Assembly: GCA_905234025.1 (NCBI GenBank)
Contig: CAJOFT010000011.1
Span: 1-32,558 of the forward strand
Origin: Paludibacteraceae bacterium
GTDB lineage: Bacteria > Bacteroidota > Bacteroidia > Bacteroidales > Paludibacteraceae
Length of the DNA: 32,558 nt
Reading direction: 5' to 3'
The position numbers and the translations under genes were made by a program. Of the stretch, positions 12,477-20,748 are shown piece after piece (within the stretch, counting starts at the first letter, position 1; every line of letters starts with the position of its first letter). Under the pieces are notes generated by a model that saw only the letters and a list, made by a program, of their open reading frames with translations, made no database searches and was not told where the DNA came from.

Positions 12477-15322
12477 AAGAGATTCAATACCAGAAAAAAT
12501 ATATCAACAAACTGGCAAACACAGCCAAAGAGTTATTGAAAGACCCATATCGTGATAGTGGTACCATTATTTTCAAAGCTCCTACGGGTTCCGGAAAAAC
12601 ATATATGGTGGCACAAGCGTTAACGCAAATGGTAAAAGATAATCCCGAAATATCTTTTGCCTTTATCTGGATCTCCGTAAACAATTTGCATGAACAAAGC
12701 TTAAATAGTTTGTCTTTATATTTTGAAGATGAGCGATTGCTGGAATGTATTACCAATGCAGACCTAAACAATAATGCAATTGAGCAAAACCAGATAATGT
12801 TCATTAACTGGGAGAGTATAAACAAGGAAAATTCACTTTTCCGTGTCGATAATGAACAAAATTGGAATTTGCAGACAGTTGTAGAAAATACAAGGGATAA
12901 CGGTTGTACCCTCGTTTTGTTGATAGACGAGAGCCATAGAAATGCAAATACCGATAAATCGAAAGAGTTAATTGAAATAATTGCGCCAAGACTTATTATT
13001 GAAGTTACAGCCACCCCGAAGAATTCATCCGGCACCTTAATTGATATACCTTTGAGAGAAGTAATCGACGAAGGCATGATAAAAAAAGAGGTGCGTATCA
13101 ATGATGAAAAGCCATCTTCGATTAAAAATAATGAAGACATATTAAGAATGGCTTTGCGCAAACGTACCCAATTACGAAGTGCATACACGAGCCTTAATAA
13201 AGATATTAATCCGCTATTACTTATTCAAATTCCAAACAAAAGGGCAAATGATGTAAGCAATCCTGAAGATGAAATTATTGCTTTCTTGAGCGAACAAGGA
13301 CTGACCATACAAAATGGGAAAGTTGCTTTATGGTTATCCGAAGATCACAGGAATAAAGAAGAAGTTGAATTAAATAGTAGTGCTGTTGAAGTTCTAATAT
13401 TTAAGGAAGCTATTGCTTTAGGTTGGGATTGTCCAAGAGCAAGCATTTTATTCTTGCAACGTGAATGGAATAATGAACGATATGAGTTCAATATTCAGAC
13501 GTTGGGACGAATTATGCGAATGCCGGAACAGATGCATTATGAAGAAAAACCGGAACTCAATTATGGGTATGTATATACAGCATCCGATAATTTTACAATT
13601 GTTGAAGATTTGGCAAAGGATTATGTTAGTCAGCAAAGATTAACAATTGACCATGATATATATAGTTCTCGTCCCCACATATTTAGCGAACATATTCGTC
13701 GTAAAAGAGAACTAACCAGATTATCCGGCGATTTTAAGAAAGTATTTAATGAGGCAGCGCTAAATTACAGACTGAAGGATAAAATCAATTGTGATGTAAA
13801 TCAAATAGTTAAGACCATAAAATTAGAGGCTGTCGTCCAGGAAATAGATAAAGGAGGAGAGCAAGAAGTACAATTTAAAGATAAAAAACAAATTAACAGA
13901 AGTAAAGCAGAGATCCAGAGTTTATATGATGGATTTATTCGTAAAATGGTGAATCCGTATGAAATTGCTCGTTCTCAAAATATCCTTAAAACGGCTATTC
14001 GCAGCTGGTTTAAATCTGAACTTTCTATTTCAGACGATGATCTTATTCAAATGATTGTAATGAGTTTTAGCCAGAATAATAATGCTCATTTCAAACAGGT
14101 AATAGACGACGCAAAAGAGTTATATAAAAATCTGCCGACAAAGACTGACGAAATAACAACAAATGAGAATTGGACCATTCCTAATTCTGTTGATATTTTC
14201 TCTGATTGTGAAGAAATAAGACCAAGCGCTAAGTCTATATTAAAACAAGAGGATGCAAAGTGTTTTATCGCAAAAAAAGACAAAAATGGTAAATCGGAAT
14301 TATCCAAACCGGAAAAAGAGTTCATTGCTCAAATGGAAGGTTCCGATGACTACCTACAATGGTGGTACAAAAACGGGAAAGGAGAAAGCAAGTATTTTTG
14401 TATAGCTTATCAAAAGGAAGACGGGTTCTATTATGGTTTTTATCCTGACTTTATTCTGAAGACAAAAAAGGAAACAATAATTGTAGAGATAAAAGACGAT
14501 AAAGATTTTAAAGCCGATAATTATTATAAATTAAGAGCGGGCAGGAAATATTTAGAGCGATTGAATGGAGAGGAGAAAGTTCGTTTCTATATTCTTTCTC
14601 CAAATTGTTATTATGAATTTTTCCGGAAATTAAACGATATGGACTTAGATAGCTTTGAGTCCAAATTTGAACATAATTTATTGACATTTATCCAAAGCCA
14701 ACAACTTCAGATTCAAGAAAAGATTAAAAAAGCCGAGGCTTTAACAAAGGCAGAAGAAGAATACAAAGAGCTTTTCTCTGAGTATGAAAAATCCCTATCA
14801 GAGTTAGGAGACGAGAAGTTTAGAAGAGAATTACTGGAGTTGGAATTGGATGAAGCAAAAGCTATTATAGAACAATACAAAACAAATATTGATATTCTAT
14901 CGATTGTTTCTAAGCCCAAAGAAATGACTATTGAAAAAATGGTCATTAGCACCCCATTCAATATATGTATTATAGGTGAAGTTTCGGACCTGTCACAAAT
15001 ACGACATGAGTTGAATTCATATTTTGAGAAAATAGGAATTGCTCCAACAGATTGGGATGTGGATTTTATCAACAATACAAAATTGGAGAATGCCAATATA
15101 TACAAATCTCTGCAGAAGGGACAAACTAAATATAACATCATTGTCGTGGGACAAATATACCATCATTCGGGAAAAGGAAACCAAAAGGCTAATATTATTT
15201 CAGAATTAAAAAATGAGAAATATATACCATTTATTGTTGGTTGTTCTCCTAAAGAGGTGTTGACACCGGATAATTTAATAAAGAAATTACATGAGTATTT
15301 GACAGAATATTACTCCATATAG
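12473..15322 (+). CDS. res: Type III-like restriction subunit (Res) with C-terminal extension
   Basis: This 949-residue DEAD-like helicase-nuclease should cleave unmodified DNA together with Mod. Motifs in order: APTGSGKT (about 36-43, Walker A), D152-E-S-H155 (motif II), TATP (about 180, motif III), LGWDCPRA and QTLGRIMRMP (motifs V and VI), then a PD-(D/E)xK nuclease domain with KPEKEF, YPDFIL (D659) and VEIKDD (E672, K674). After the nuclease comes a long charged coiled coil (about 740-810) and a final domain of about 135 residues (NICIIGEVSDL, YNIIVVGQIYHHSGKGN, YIPFIVGCSPKEVL) that I do not recognise and that is not part of classical Res. The start overlaps the mod stop by 4 bp, so the two are co-translated. 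Confidence 0.9.
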   Translation: MKEIQYQKKYINKLANTAKELLKDPYRDSGTIIFKAPTGSGKTYMVAQALTQMVKDNPEISFAFIWISVNNLHEQSLNSLSLYFEDERLLECITNADLNNNAIEQNQIMFINWESINKENSLFRVDNEQNWNLQTVVENTRDNGCTLVLLIDESHRNANTDKSKELIEIIAPRLIIEVTATPKNSSGTLIDIPLREVIDEGMIKKEVRINDEKPSSIKNNEDILRMALRKRTQLRSAYTSLNKDINPLLLIQIPNKRANDVSNPEDEIIAFLSEQGLTIQNGKVALWLSEDHRNKEEVELNSSAVEVLIFKEAIALGWDCPRASILFLQREWNNERYEFNIQTLGRIMRMPEQMHYEEKPELNYGYVYTASDNFTIVEDLAKDYVSQQRLTIDHDIYSSRPHIFSEHIRRKRELTRLSGDFKKVFNEAALNYRLKDKINCDVNQIVKTIKLEAVVQEIDKGGEQEVQFKDKKQINRSKAEIQSLYDGFIRKMVNPYEIARSQNILKTAIRSWFKSELSISDDDLIQMIVMSFSQNNNAHFKQVIDDAKELYKNLPTKTDEITTNENWTIPNSVDIFSDCEEIRPSAKSILKQEDAKCFIAKKDKNGKSELSKPEKEFIAQMEGSDDYLQWWYKNGKGESKYFCIAYQKEDGFYYGFYPDFILKTKKETIIVEIKDDKDFKADNYYKLRAGRKYLERLNGEEKVRFYILSPNCYYEFFRKLNDMDLDSFESKFEHNLLTFIQSQQLQIQEKIKKAEALTKAEEEYKELFSEYEKSLSELGDEKFRRELLELELDEAKAIIEQYKTNIDILSIVSKPKEMTIEKMVISTPFNICIIGEVSDLSQIRHELNSYFEKIGIAPTDWDVDFINNTKLENANIYKSLQKGQTKYNIIVVGQIYHHSGKGNQKANIISELKNEKYIPFIVGCSPKEVLTPDNLIKKLHEYLTEYYSI

Positions 15323-15414
15323 CATCGTGCCAGACCGAAATCCGCAAAGCGCAAGATATTATTGACGGCTGTGCCGCACGCAAGAAAGCAATACTGGATA
15401 AATATTTGAAATAA
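15322..15414 (+). pseudogene. Remnant of a C-terminal coding segment, possibly HsdS
   Basis: Directly after the res stop an open frame without a start codon reads ASCQTEIRKAQDIIDGC, then AARKKAILDKYLK and a stop. The helical ending resembles the C-terminus of Type I specificity (HsdS) or fused methylase subunits, from memory of the family. It suggests that an older restriction gene was lost here. From 15415 to 15522 I see nothing further coding. Confidence 0.4.
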
Positions 15415-15522
15415 ACAAAATTAGATTGTAAAAATGGCAAATTACAAAATAAGATATCGTTAGTAAAAAAGTGGAGTGTGTTTTGATAAAAGAATCTATT
15501 TCGCAATTTGATTATTAATTGT

Positions 15523-17499
15523 ATGCAAGACAGAGTTTGTTATTTCTCAAGGGATGATATGTCTTTAGGGTATAATCTTGAAATGGCGGAAAAGCGTATT
15601 CAAGAACTGTCTAAAGGTGAGATGCCTACTGATATAGAAGGCATCATTGAACTATGGCATATCAAACAGATGTATGATAATGATTGCAGATTACTGAAAT
15701 GGGATGATAATGAATATCAAACACTGAAAGACCAAACACATGAGTATAACAATATTATAGCGAGATTTTTTAATGGTCTTAACCCTAAAACAATAAAAAA
15801 CAATTTCGAACATTTAGAATGGGGTTATAAAAAAACATTCTGGGAAATAATAGATGCATATAAGTTATATAAACTGCTTGAACCGGAGACCTTACGTGAA
15901 ATACTAACAAAAAACATCAATTATGTACGTGAGGTTTTAGAGTGCCAAGGTTTAGTTGAAAAGTTTAAAGGCATTATTCGTGAAATCCTTATCAGCAACG
16001 TAAATTGTGCTCATATTCTTTTAGATAAATATGTTGCTAAGCAAGACTTGCATAGAGAAAAGAAAATCTATTTGCCATCCAATCTTACTTTAGAAGATAA
16101 AGAGCAAATGCTTATTAATTATTTACAAAGTGCAGAGCCTAATATAAACTATGTACGGTTAATTTCTCAAATAAAAAACTGTAGTCAAATAAAAATATCA
16201 CCAAAAACAAGACTTATGGCTGAAAAATTAGCTCAGAAACTTAATGATGAATTGATGAGCAGTCCAACAGCCATAAAAACGAATTGGTCTGTGGGGATTC
16301 GGTTTGTGGATGATAATAAAACAGAGCCAATAGAGTTAAGTATTGATGAAAAAGGTGTTCTTACATATACTTACAGTATCCCATACATAAAAAAATGTGA
16401 TAGCGTAAGGAGAGTGACTAATTGTATCTCACTTTTCGGCTGGTTGAATAATCACCGTATGTTAAATCTAATTAATAAGAGAACCGAAGTGGACACTATG
16501 GAAACCTTATTGATTGATAAAGGAAAGGACGCTTATCCAACATATATGGTATTTGACCAAAAGAATAGATTGTCATTACATCAGTTATACGCATATAGAA
16601 ATACCCTTACCACGATTAATGGTTCTTATGAAGGTGAGTTAAAGCAGTTCTATGAACATTATCTCAAAGATACATATGGTTATCCGGGATTAGTCATAAA
16701 CCTCCCAAAATCCGAAGATTCAGCACTGAATAAATGCCTTATAATATGTCCTGTTTTAGATGCAATAGTAAAACAATTTAACGCATTTGCGGAAGAAGGC
16801 GAAATAGATAAGGAACTTATTAGGTTGTCTCTACCGTTGAAGGTTGAAGAAGGGAAAAGCCTTTTAGCAAATAAATACTATGAAATAGCCGAAGATAATG
16901 ATGATATAAAGAGTGTCCTGTATGGTTTATTTGGGGCGGGTAATTCATTACTTGCTTATGTAGAACCCTTCAAAAATAAAAATTATCATTCATTAATCGA
17001 TTTGCTTACAAATGAAACAAAGGTACTATACTCAAATTATCATGCATATCAAAAGCCTCATCTTGATTTTCTAATAAAACAAGGAGTGATCGGTGTTAGT
17101 GCCGACGGATATGTTTATGTCGCAAATCCATCAATGGTCAAAGTTTTAAAATCTTTATGGGAGTATGAAGCATGCTCTTATTGGCATTATGGGGAAGCAG
17201 AGCGAAAAACAATTGATGATATGTGCGCAAATGGCTGGCTTGTGAAAGATAATCATTTGTTAAGTAAGCCGGAACGTGACTATTTCAGTTATTACCTTGA
17301 TAATATGAAATTTACCAATGGAAAGGCATATAGAAATCATTATGCACATGGAGATTCTCTTTCAGCAGATGATGTAAATGCACATTCTTTAGCATACATA
17401 ACTTTCTTAGAGTTACTTACAATATTGTTACTAAAGATTGAGGACGATTTACAGTTATCAAGAAACACAGGACTCTTGCCCACAAAGCAAAACAACTGA
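15523..17499 (+). CDS. Large protein with C-terminal HEPN-type RNase motif
   Basis: I do not recognise the family of this 658-residue, soluble, mostly helical protein. Near its end the sequence YRNHYAHG contains R604-N-H-Y-A-H609, the RNxxxH pattern of HEPN RNases, followed by a hydrophobic helix (YITFLELLTILLLKIEDDL) as in HEPN four-helix bundles. HEPN domains act in abortive infection and toxin systems, often beside restriction genes. The first 500 residues may be a sensor. The gene is A+T-rich like mod and res, and lies 200 bp after res in the same direction without a clear promoter of its own. The ATG at 15523 is preferred to the TTG five codons earlier. A defence role is inferred. Confidence 0.7.
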   Translation: MQDRVCYFSRDDMSLGYNLEMAEKRIQELSKGEMPTDIEGIIELWHIKQMYDNDCRLLKWDDNEYQTLKDQTHEYNNIIARFFNGLNPKTIKNNFEHLEWGYKKTFWEIIDAYKLYKLLEPETLREILTKNINYVREVLECQGLVEKFKGIIREILISNVNCAHILLDKYVAKQDLHREKKIYLPSNLTLEDKEQMLINYLQSAEPNINYVRLISQIKNCSQIKISPKTRLMAEKLAQKLNDELMSSPTAIKTNWSVGIRFVDDNKTEPIELSIDEKGVLTYTYSIPYIKKCDSVRRVTNCISLFGWLNNHRMLNLINKRTEVDTMETLLIDKGKDAYPTYMVFDQKNRLSLHQLYAYRNTLTTINGSYEGELKQFYEHYLKDTYGYPGLVINLPKSEDSALNKCLIICPVLDAIVKQFNAFAEEGEIDKELIRLSLPLKVEEGKSLLANKYYEIAEDNDDIKSVLYGLFGAGNSLLAYVEPFKNKNYHSLIDLLTNETKVLYSNYHAYQKPHLDFLIKQGVIGVSADGYVYVANPSMVKVLKSLWEYEACSYWHYGEAERKTIDDMCANGWLVKDNHLLSKPERDYFSYYLDNMKFTNGKAYRNHYAHGDSLSADDVNAHSLAYITFLELLTILLLKIEDDLQLSRNTGLLPTKQNN

Positions 17500-17538
17500 T
17501 TAAACAGCAACAACCCAAAGCACCCAAACCACCAAACC

Positions 17539-17594
17539 GGATTTCCTAATCTGGAGCGAGTTAATGAATAAAAAGGAAGAATATGGAAACACAA
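17539..17594 (+). repeat. Leader shared with rhuM-fic, copy 1
   Basis: This leader and the first four codons (METQ) of the AlbA_2 gene match 19635-19688 before and within rhuM-fic: GATTT, a GCGAG block, ATGnATAAAAAGGAAnAATATGG and AAACACAA. The two unrelated genes thus share a start region of about 50 bp. Confidence 0.7.
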
Positions 17595-18950
17595 AATATA
17601 GAGTACAAAGTAAAGTGGAAAGACGAGTTTCTAAAAGAGATTTGCGCATTTGCCAATTCCCAAGGCGGTACGCTTTATATCGGCATTGACGATAACGGAC
17701 ACATTGAGGGCGTAACTGATGCGAAGAACTTATTAGAAAACCTACCCAACAAAGTGCGGGATACAATGGGTATCTTGGTCAATGTCAAGCACGAACGCAG
17801 AGAAGACAAAGATATTGTCTCCGTTTCTGTCGAGCCAAGTAGCGTTCCTATCTCGCTCAATTCTCAGTATTATATTCGTTCAGGTTCAACAAAACAGGAA
17901 TTGCGCGGTACTGCTCTGCAAGAGTTTATACTCAAAAAGATGGGCAAGCAATGGGACGATGTGTATCACGATACAGCAACTATAGATTGCATTGATCCCA
18001 AGGCTATTGCATATTTCATCAAACGAAGTATTGCTGCCAAACGCCTTACGCCGGAAACAACTGGCGATACGCCGCAAGAAGTATTGGAGAACTTGCGGCT
18101 TATCTCTGATGATGGCAAACTCAAATATGCTGCAATTCTGCTTTTCGCCAAAGATCCTTTGCGCTATTTTACAGGAGTACAATTCAAAATAGGTCGTTTC
18201 GGAGAGGATGAAGCGGATTTGCGCTCACAAGACATAGTGGAGGGTAACATTCTTCAAATGGCAGACCGCGTTATTGAGGTTCTTAAGAACAAATACCTCC
18301 ATTCATACATTCGGTATGAGGGTATGCAACGCATTGAGGAATTGGAGATACCTGAAGATGCTTTCCGTGAAATATTGTACAATGCGATAGTTCACAAACA
18401 ATATACAGGCGCACCTATACAAATGCGTATCTTTGAAGACCATATCGAGTTGTGGAACGAAGGGAATCTGCCGGAGAACTACACAGTGGAAACACTCATG
18501 CACAAACATGCGTCCAAACCTCGGAACTTGAATATCGCTAGTGTGTTCTACAAAGCAGGTTTTATTGAGGCATGGGGGCGCGGTTACAAGAAGATTCAGG
18601 ACGGTTTCAATGAAGCCAAACTGCCGATGCCTGTTTTTGCAACAGCGTTCGGAGGTGTGGAAGTGAATATAACAAGACCAAGAGCCATTGAAAATGGCGG
18701 TCAAAATGGCGGTCAAAATGCAGCGCAATTAACTGAAAGACAGCAGTTAATACTCTCTTCAATAGAGAAACATGGCGGTCATGTTGGCGGACAAAATGGC
18801 GGTCAAAAAGCGGGGTTGAATAATGAAGATTTGGCAAAATTGTTGGGTATAAGCTTACGAACCATTGAAAGAGAAGTTGTTGTTTTGAAGAAAAAGAATC
18901 TCATCAAGCGTATTGGCTATGGCTTAAAAGGCTATTGGGCAATTATTTGA
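17583..18950 (+). CDS. Schlafen AlbA_2 domain ATP-binding transcriptional regulator
   Basis: This 455-residue protein begins with an AlbA_2 (Schlafen AAA_4) domain: E7 and FANSQGGTLYIGIDDNG (residues about 23-39) are its hallmark. A GHKL-like ATP-binding region follows (FREILYNAIVHKQY, IELWNEGNLP, FYKAGFIEAWGRGYKKI). Next is a Gly-Gly-Gln repeat linker (NGGQNGGQN and GGHVGGQNGGQK, about 370-410) encoded by AATGGCGGTCAA-type repeats, and a C-terminal winged helix (NEDLAKLLGISLRTIEREVVVLKKKNLI in pieces). Such proteins are annotated as ATP-dependent DNA helicases or regulators and are frequent in defence islands; the exact function is unclear. It starts 83 bp after the HEPN gene, with a leader shared with the rhuM-fic gene downstream. 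Confidence 0.88.
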   Translation: METQNIEYKVKWKDEFLKEICAFANSQGGTLYIGIDDNGHIEGVTDAKNLLENLPNKVRDTMGILVNVKHERREDKDIVSVSVEPSSVPISLNSQYYIRSGSTKQELRGTALQEFILKKMGKQWDDVYHDTATIDCIDPKAIAYFIKRSIAAKRLTPETTGDTPQEVLENLRLISDDGKLKYAAILLFAKDPLRYFTGVQFKIGRFGEDEADLRSQDIVEGNILQMADRVIEVLKNKYLHSYIRYEGMQRIEELEIPEDAFREILYNAIVHKQYTGAPIQMRIFEDHIELWNEGNLPENYTVETLMHKHASKPRNLNIASVFYKAGFIEAWGRGYKKIQDGFNEAKLPMPVFATAFGGVEVNITRPRAIENGGQNGGQNAAQLTERQQLILSSIEKHGGHVGGQNGGQKAGLNNEDLAKLLGISLRTIEREVVVLKKKNLIKRIGYGLKGYWAII

Positions 18951-18988
18951 CATGAGATCGGTTTCTCGCCATACAACAACAGAAAACT

Positions 18989-19090
18989 ATGCCCGATGTA
19001 CTAACCCCACAACAACGCCATCGCTGCATGTCGCATATACGCAATAAGGCTACGAAGCCGGAAATGAATACAAAACTGACAACCATATAG
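18989..19090 (+). pseudogene. Truncated Vsr endonuclease (N-terminal 26 residues)
   Basis: An ATG at 18989 opens MPDVLTPQQRHRCMSHIRNK and continues ATKPEM, the conserved Vsr N-terminus (very short patch mismatch repair, usually beside cytosine methylases). Homology then stops and NTKLTTI and a stop codon follow. The break coincides with ATGAATACAAAA, which recurs at 19171-19182, and with the repeat beginning at 19086. The catalytic core is missing, so this is a dead fragment. Confidence 0.7.
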
Positions 19091-19108
19091 CCTGGTCCTT
19101 TTTTGAAA
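19086..19108 (+). repeat. TATAGCCTGGTCC repeat, copy 1
   Basis: The 23-bp element beginning TATAGCCTGGTCC and ending TTTTTTGAAA is identical at 19439-19461. A diverged copy (CAGCTTGGTC then a T run and GAAA) lies at 19152-19170. The copies bracket the small gene at 19171-19434. Confidence 0.75.
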
Positions 19109-19170
19109 CATCAAAGCCGTACATACTACACACATAAATATCAATGCACAGCTTGGTCTTTTTTTGAAAT

Positions 19171-19434
19171 ATGAATACAAAAATTAAAACAGAAGAACGG
19201 ATTTGCCGCTTGGTTGCATGTCTTGGGAAAGAGACAAAACCGCGTCGTGAACTGATGGCCGAGTTGGGACTTCGGGAGAGCAGCCGTAGAAATTTCAGGG
19301 TTAATTATATCAATCCTGCGATTGAACAGGGATATGTGCGAATGACTATTCCGGGGGCACCCAGTTGTCCTGAACAAGCTATGTCCTTACTCAAAACGGA
19401 CTTGATTTCCTTGCAGAATTATCACAAGACGTAA
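19171..19434 (+). CDS. Small winged-helix protein or regulator fragment
   Basis: This 87-residue reading frame resembles the C-terminal helix-turn-helix tail of ATP-binding or Fic-type regulators: EERICRLVACLGKETKPRREL, MAELGLRESSRRNFRVNY and INPAIEQGYVRMTIPGAP. The long N-terminal part such a protein would normally have is absent. It begins at ATGAATACAAAA, the same 12 bases at which the Vsr fragment breaks, and is enclosed by copies of the TATAGCCTGGTCC element. It may be a shuffled remnant rather than a working gene. Confidence 0.5.
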   Translation: MNTKIKTEERICRLVACLGKETKPRRELMAELGLRESSRRNFRVNYINPAIEQGYVRMTIPGAPSCPEQAMSLLKTDLISLQNYHKT

Positions 19435-19438
19435 AAGT

Positions 19439-19461
19439 ATAGCCTGGTCCTTTTTTGAAAG
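19439..19461 (+). repeat. TATAGCCTGGTCC repeat, copy 2
   Basis: This copy is identical over 23 bp to 19086-19108. It starts 4 bp after the stop of the small winged-helix frame. Confidence 0.75.
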
Positions 19462-19514
19462 GGAGAAAAGATAGAAAACGTTAAAAAAAGAAAAAAACTT
19501 GCATTTCAAGTGAT

Positions 19515-19557
19515 AGATTTGCCCTCTTTTATGCCTTATATATGGAGGGGTATATAA
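19515..19557 (+). repeat. 43-bp direct repeat, left copy
   Basis: It begins AGATTTGCCCTCTTTT and ends TATGGAGGGGTATATAA. It matches 20688-20730 at 40 of 43 positions, and the pair flanks the rhuM-fic gene. Inside, CCCTC and GAGGG can pair across a TA-rich centre. Confidence 0.85.
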
Positions 19558-19634
19558 AAGGACATGAAGTGTCCGAACAAAGAGCAACAAACGCATTTTG
19601 CATAAAATAAAAAAGCACTCAAAACACTACACTC

Positions 19635-19688
19635 GATTTCATGCCTAAGGCGAGGTGATGGATAAAAAGGAATAATATGGAAACACAA
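19635..19688 (+). repeat. Leader shared with the AlbA_2 gene, copy 2
   Basis: It corresponds to 17539-17594. Here the small frame inside the leader is ATG-GAT-AAA-AAG-GAA-TAA, a five-codon minicistron whose stop lies just before the rhuM-fic ATG at 19677. In the other copy the equivalent frame stays open past the start. Confidence 0.65.
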
Positions 19689-20681
19689 CCACATATATCG
19701 CAATCAAGTATAGAAATCTATACTGCACCGGACAATAGTATCCAACTGCAAGTCAAGTTGGATCAAGATACAGTATGGCTGACGCAAAAGCAGTTAGCTG
19801 AATTATTTGGCGTTAAAAAAGCAGCTATTTCCAAGCATATATCCAATATATTTGCTACTGGGGAACTTGAACCGACCATGACAGTTTCCAAAATGGAAAC
19901 AGTCGTAAACCGTGGTTTCCGAGGTGTTGTAACGGATTGGGTTGAATACTACAATCTGGACATGATTTTGTCTATTGGCTACCGCGTCAATTCACGTAGC
20001 GCTATTTCCTTCCGTCAATGGGCAAATCGTGTATTGAAAGATTTCCTTATCAAAGGTTACGCAGTACGTACAAGTCTGCAGCTCAAGCAATATGAGGAGC
20101 TGAAGCAGTTGGTCGGTGTGTTGCAACAGACCATGCAAACAGAAGCATTAACCACCAACGAGGCACGAGACTTGGTCAAGGTGGTGACGGATTATACATA
20201 CGCGCTCGACACTTTGGACAATTACGACTATCAGCGTCTTGCAATAAGCGATACTGAAGGTGAAGAGCGTTTCCATGCGACATACGAGAATGCTATGGAG
20301 GCTATTCGCTCACTCAAAGAAAAATTTGGTGAGAGTTGGTTGTTCGGCAACGAGAAAGACGATTCGTTCAAGAGTAGTATAGGGCAGATATACCAGACTT
20401 TCGGCGGTCAGGAACTTTATCCGAGCGTGGAAGAAAAGGCTGCGATGTTGCTGTATCTTGTGACGAAAAATCATTCTTTTTCGGACGGCAACAAACGCAT
20501 TGCCGCTACGCTTTTCCTTTGGTTTATGGACAGAAACGGCATTCTTTACACGCCTGAAGGACACAAACGCATAGCGGATAATACACTTGTTGCACTCACG
20601 CTGATGATTGCCGAGAGCCGGACAGAAGAAAAGGATGTCATGGTAAAGGTGGTCGTTAATCTGATTAACAAAAAGAATTAA
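19677..20681 (+). CDS. RhuM-family protein fused to a Fic/Doc domain
   Basis: In this 334-residue protein the N-terminal RhuM region has a helix-turn-helix-like segment (WLTQKQLAELFGVKKAAISKHI, as 34-55) and continues through FRGVVTDWVEYYNLDMILSIGYRV and the SFRQWA block. The C-terminal half is a Fic/Doc fold with the full motif H266-S-F-S-D270-G-N-K-R274, the Doc-like form. Fic proteins add AMP and Doc adds phosphate to targets; here the target is unknown, but toxin activity is plausible because the catalytic His is present. No obvious antitoxin gene adjoins it. The gene is a separate module between 43-bp direct repeats (19515-19557, 20688-20730), directly before ftsW. Confidence 0.9.
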   Translation: METQPHISQSSIEIYTAPDNSIQLQVKLDQDTVWLTQKQLAELFGVKKAAISKHISNIFATGELEPTMTVSKMETVVNRGFRGVVTDWVEYYNLDMILSIGYRVNSRSAISFRQWANRVLKDFLIKGYAVRTSLQLKQYEELKQLVGVLQQTMQTEALTTNEARDLVKVVTDYTYALDTLDNYDYQRLAISDTEGEERFHATYENAMEAIRSLKEKFGESWLFGNEKDDSFKSSIGQIYQTFGGQELYPSVEEKAAMLLYLVTKNHSFSDGNKRIAATLFLWFMDRNGILYTPEGHKRIADNTLVALTLMIAESRTEEKDVMVKVVVNLINKKN

Positions 20682-20687
20682 GCAAAC

Positions 20688-20730
20688 AGATTTGCCCTCT
20701 TTTTTGTCCTATATATGGAGGGGTATATAA
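20688..20730 (+). repeat. 43-bp direct repeat, right copy
   Basis: It matches 19515-19557 with three substitutions. It starts 6 bp after the rhuM-fic stop and ends 18 bp before the ftsW ATG, so it forms the immediate ftsW leader. Confidence 0.85.
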
Positions 20731-20748
20731 TAATGATATAATAAAAAC

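Noticed and set aside
19086-19461. CRISPR array from the TATAGCCTGGTCC copies
   Set aside because: Only three copies, irregular spacing (about 65 and 290 bp), and no cas genes.
8616-20747. Prophage, integrative element or transposon
   Set aside because: No integrase, transposase, tRNA site or structural phage gene is visible anywhere in the interval.
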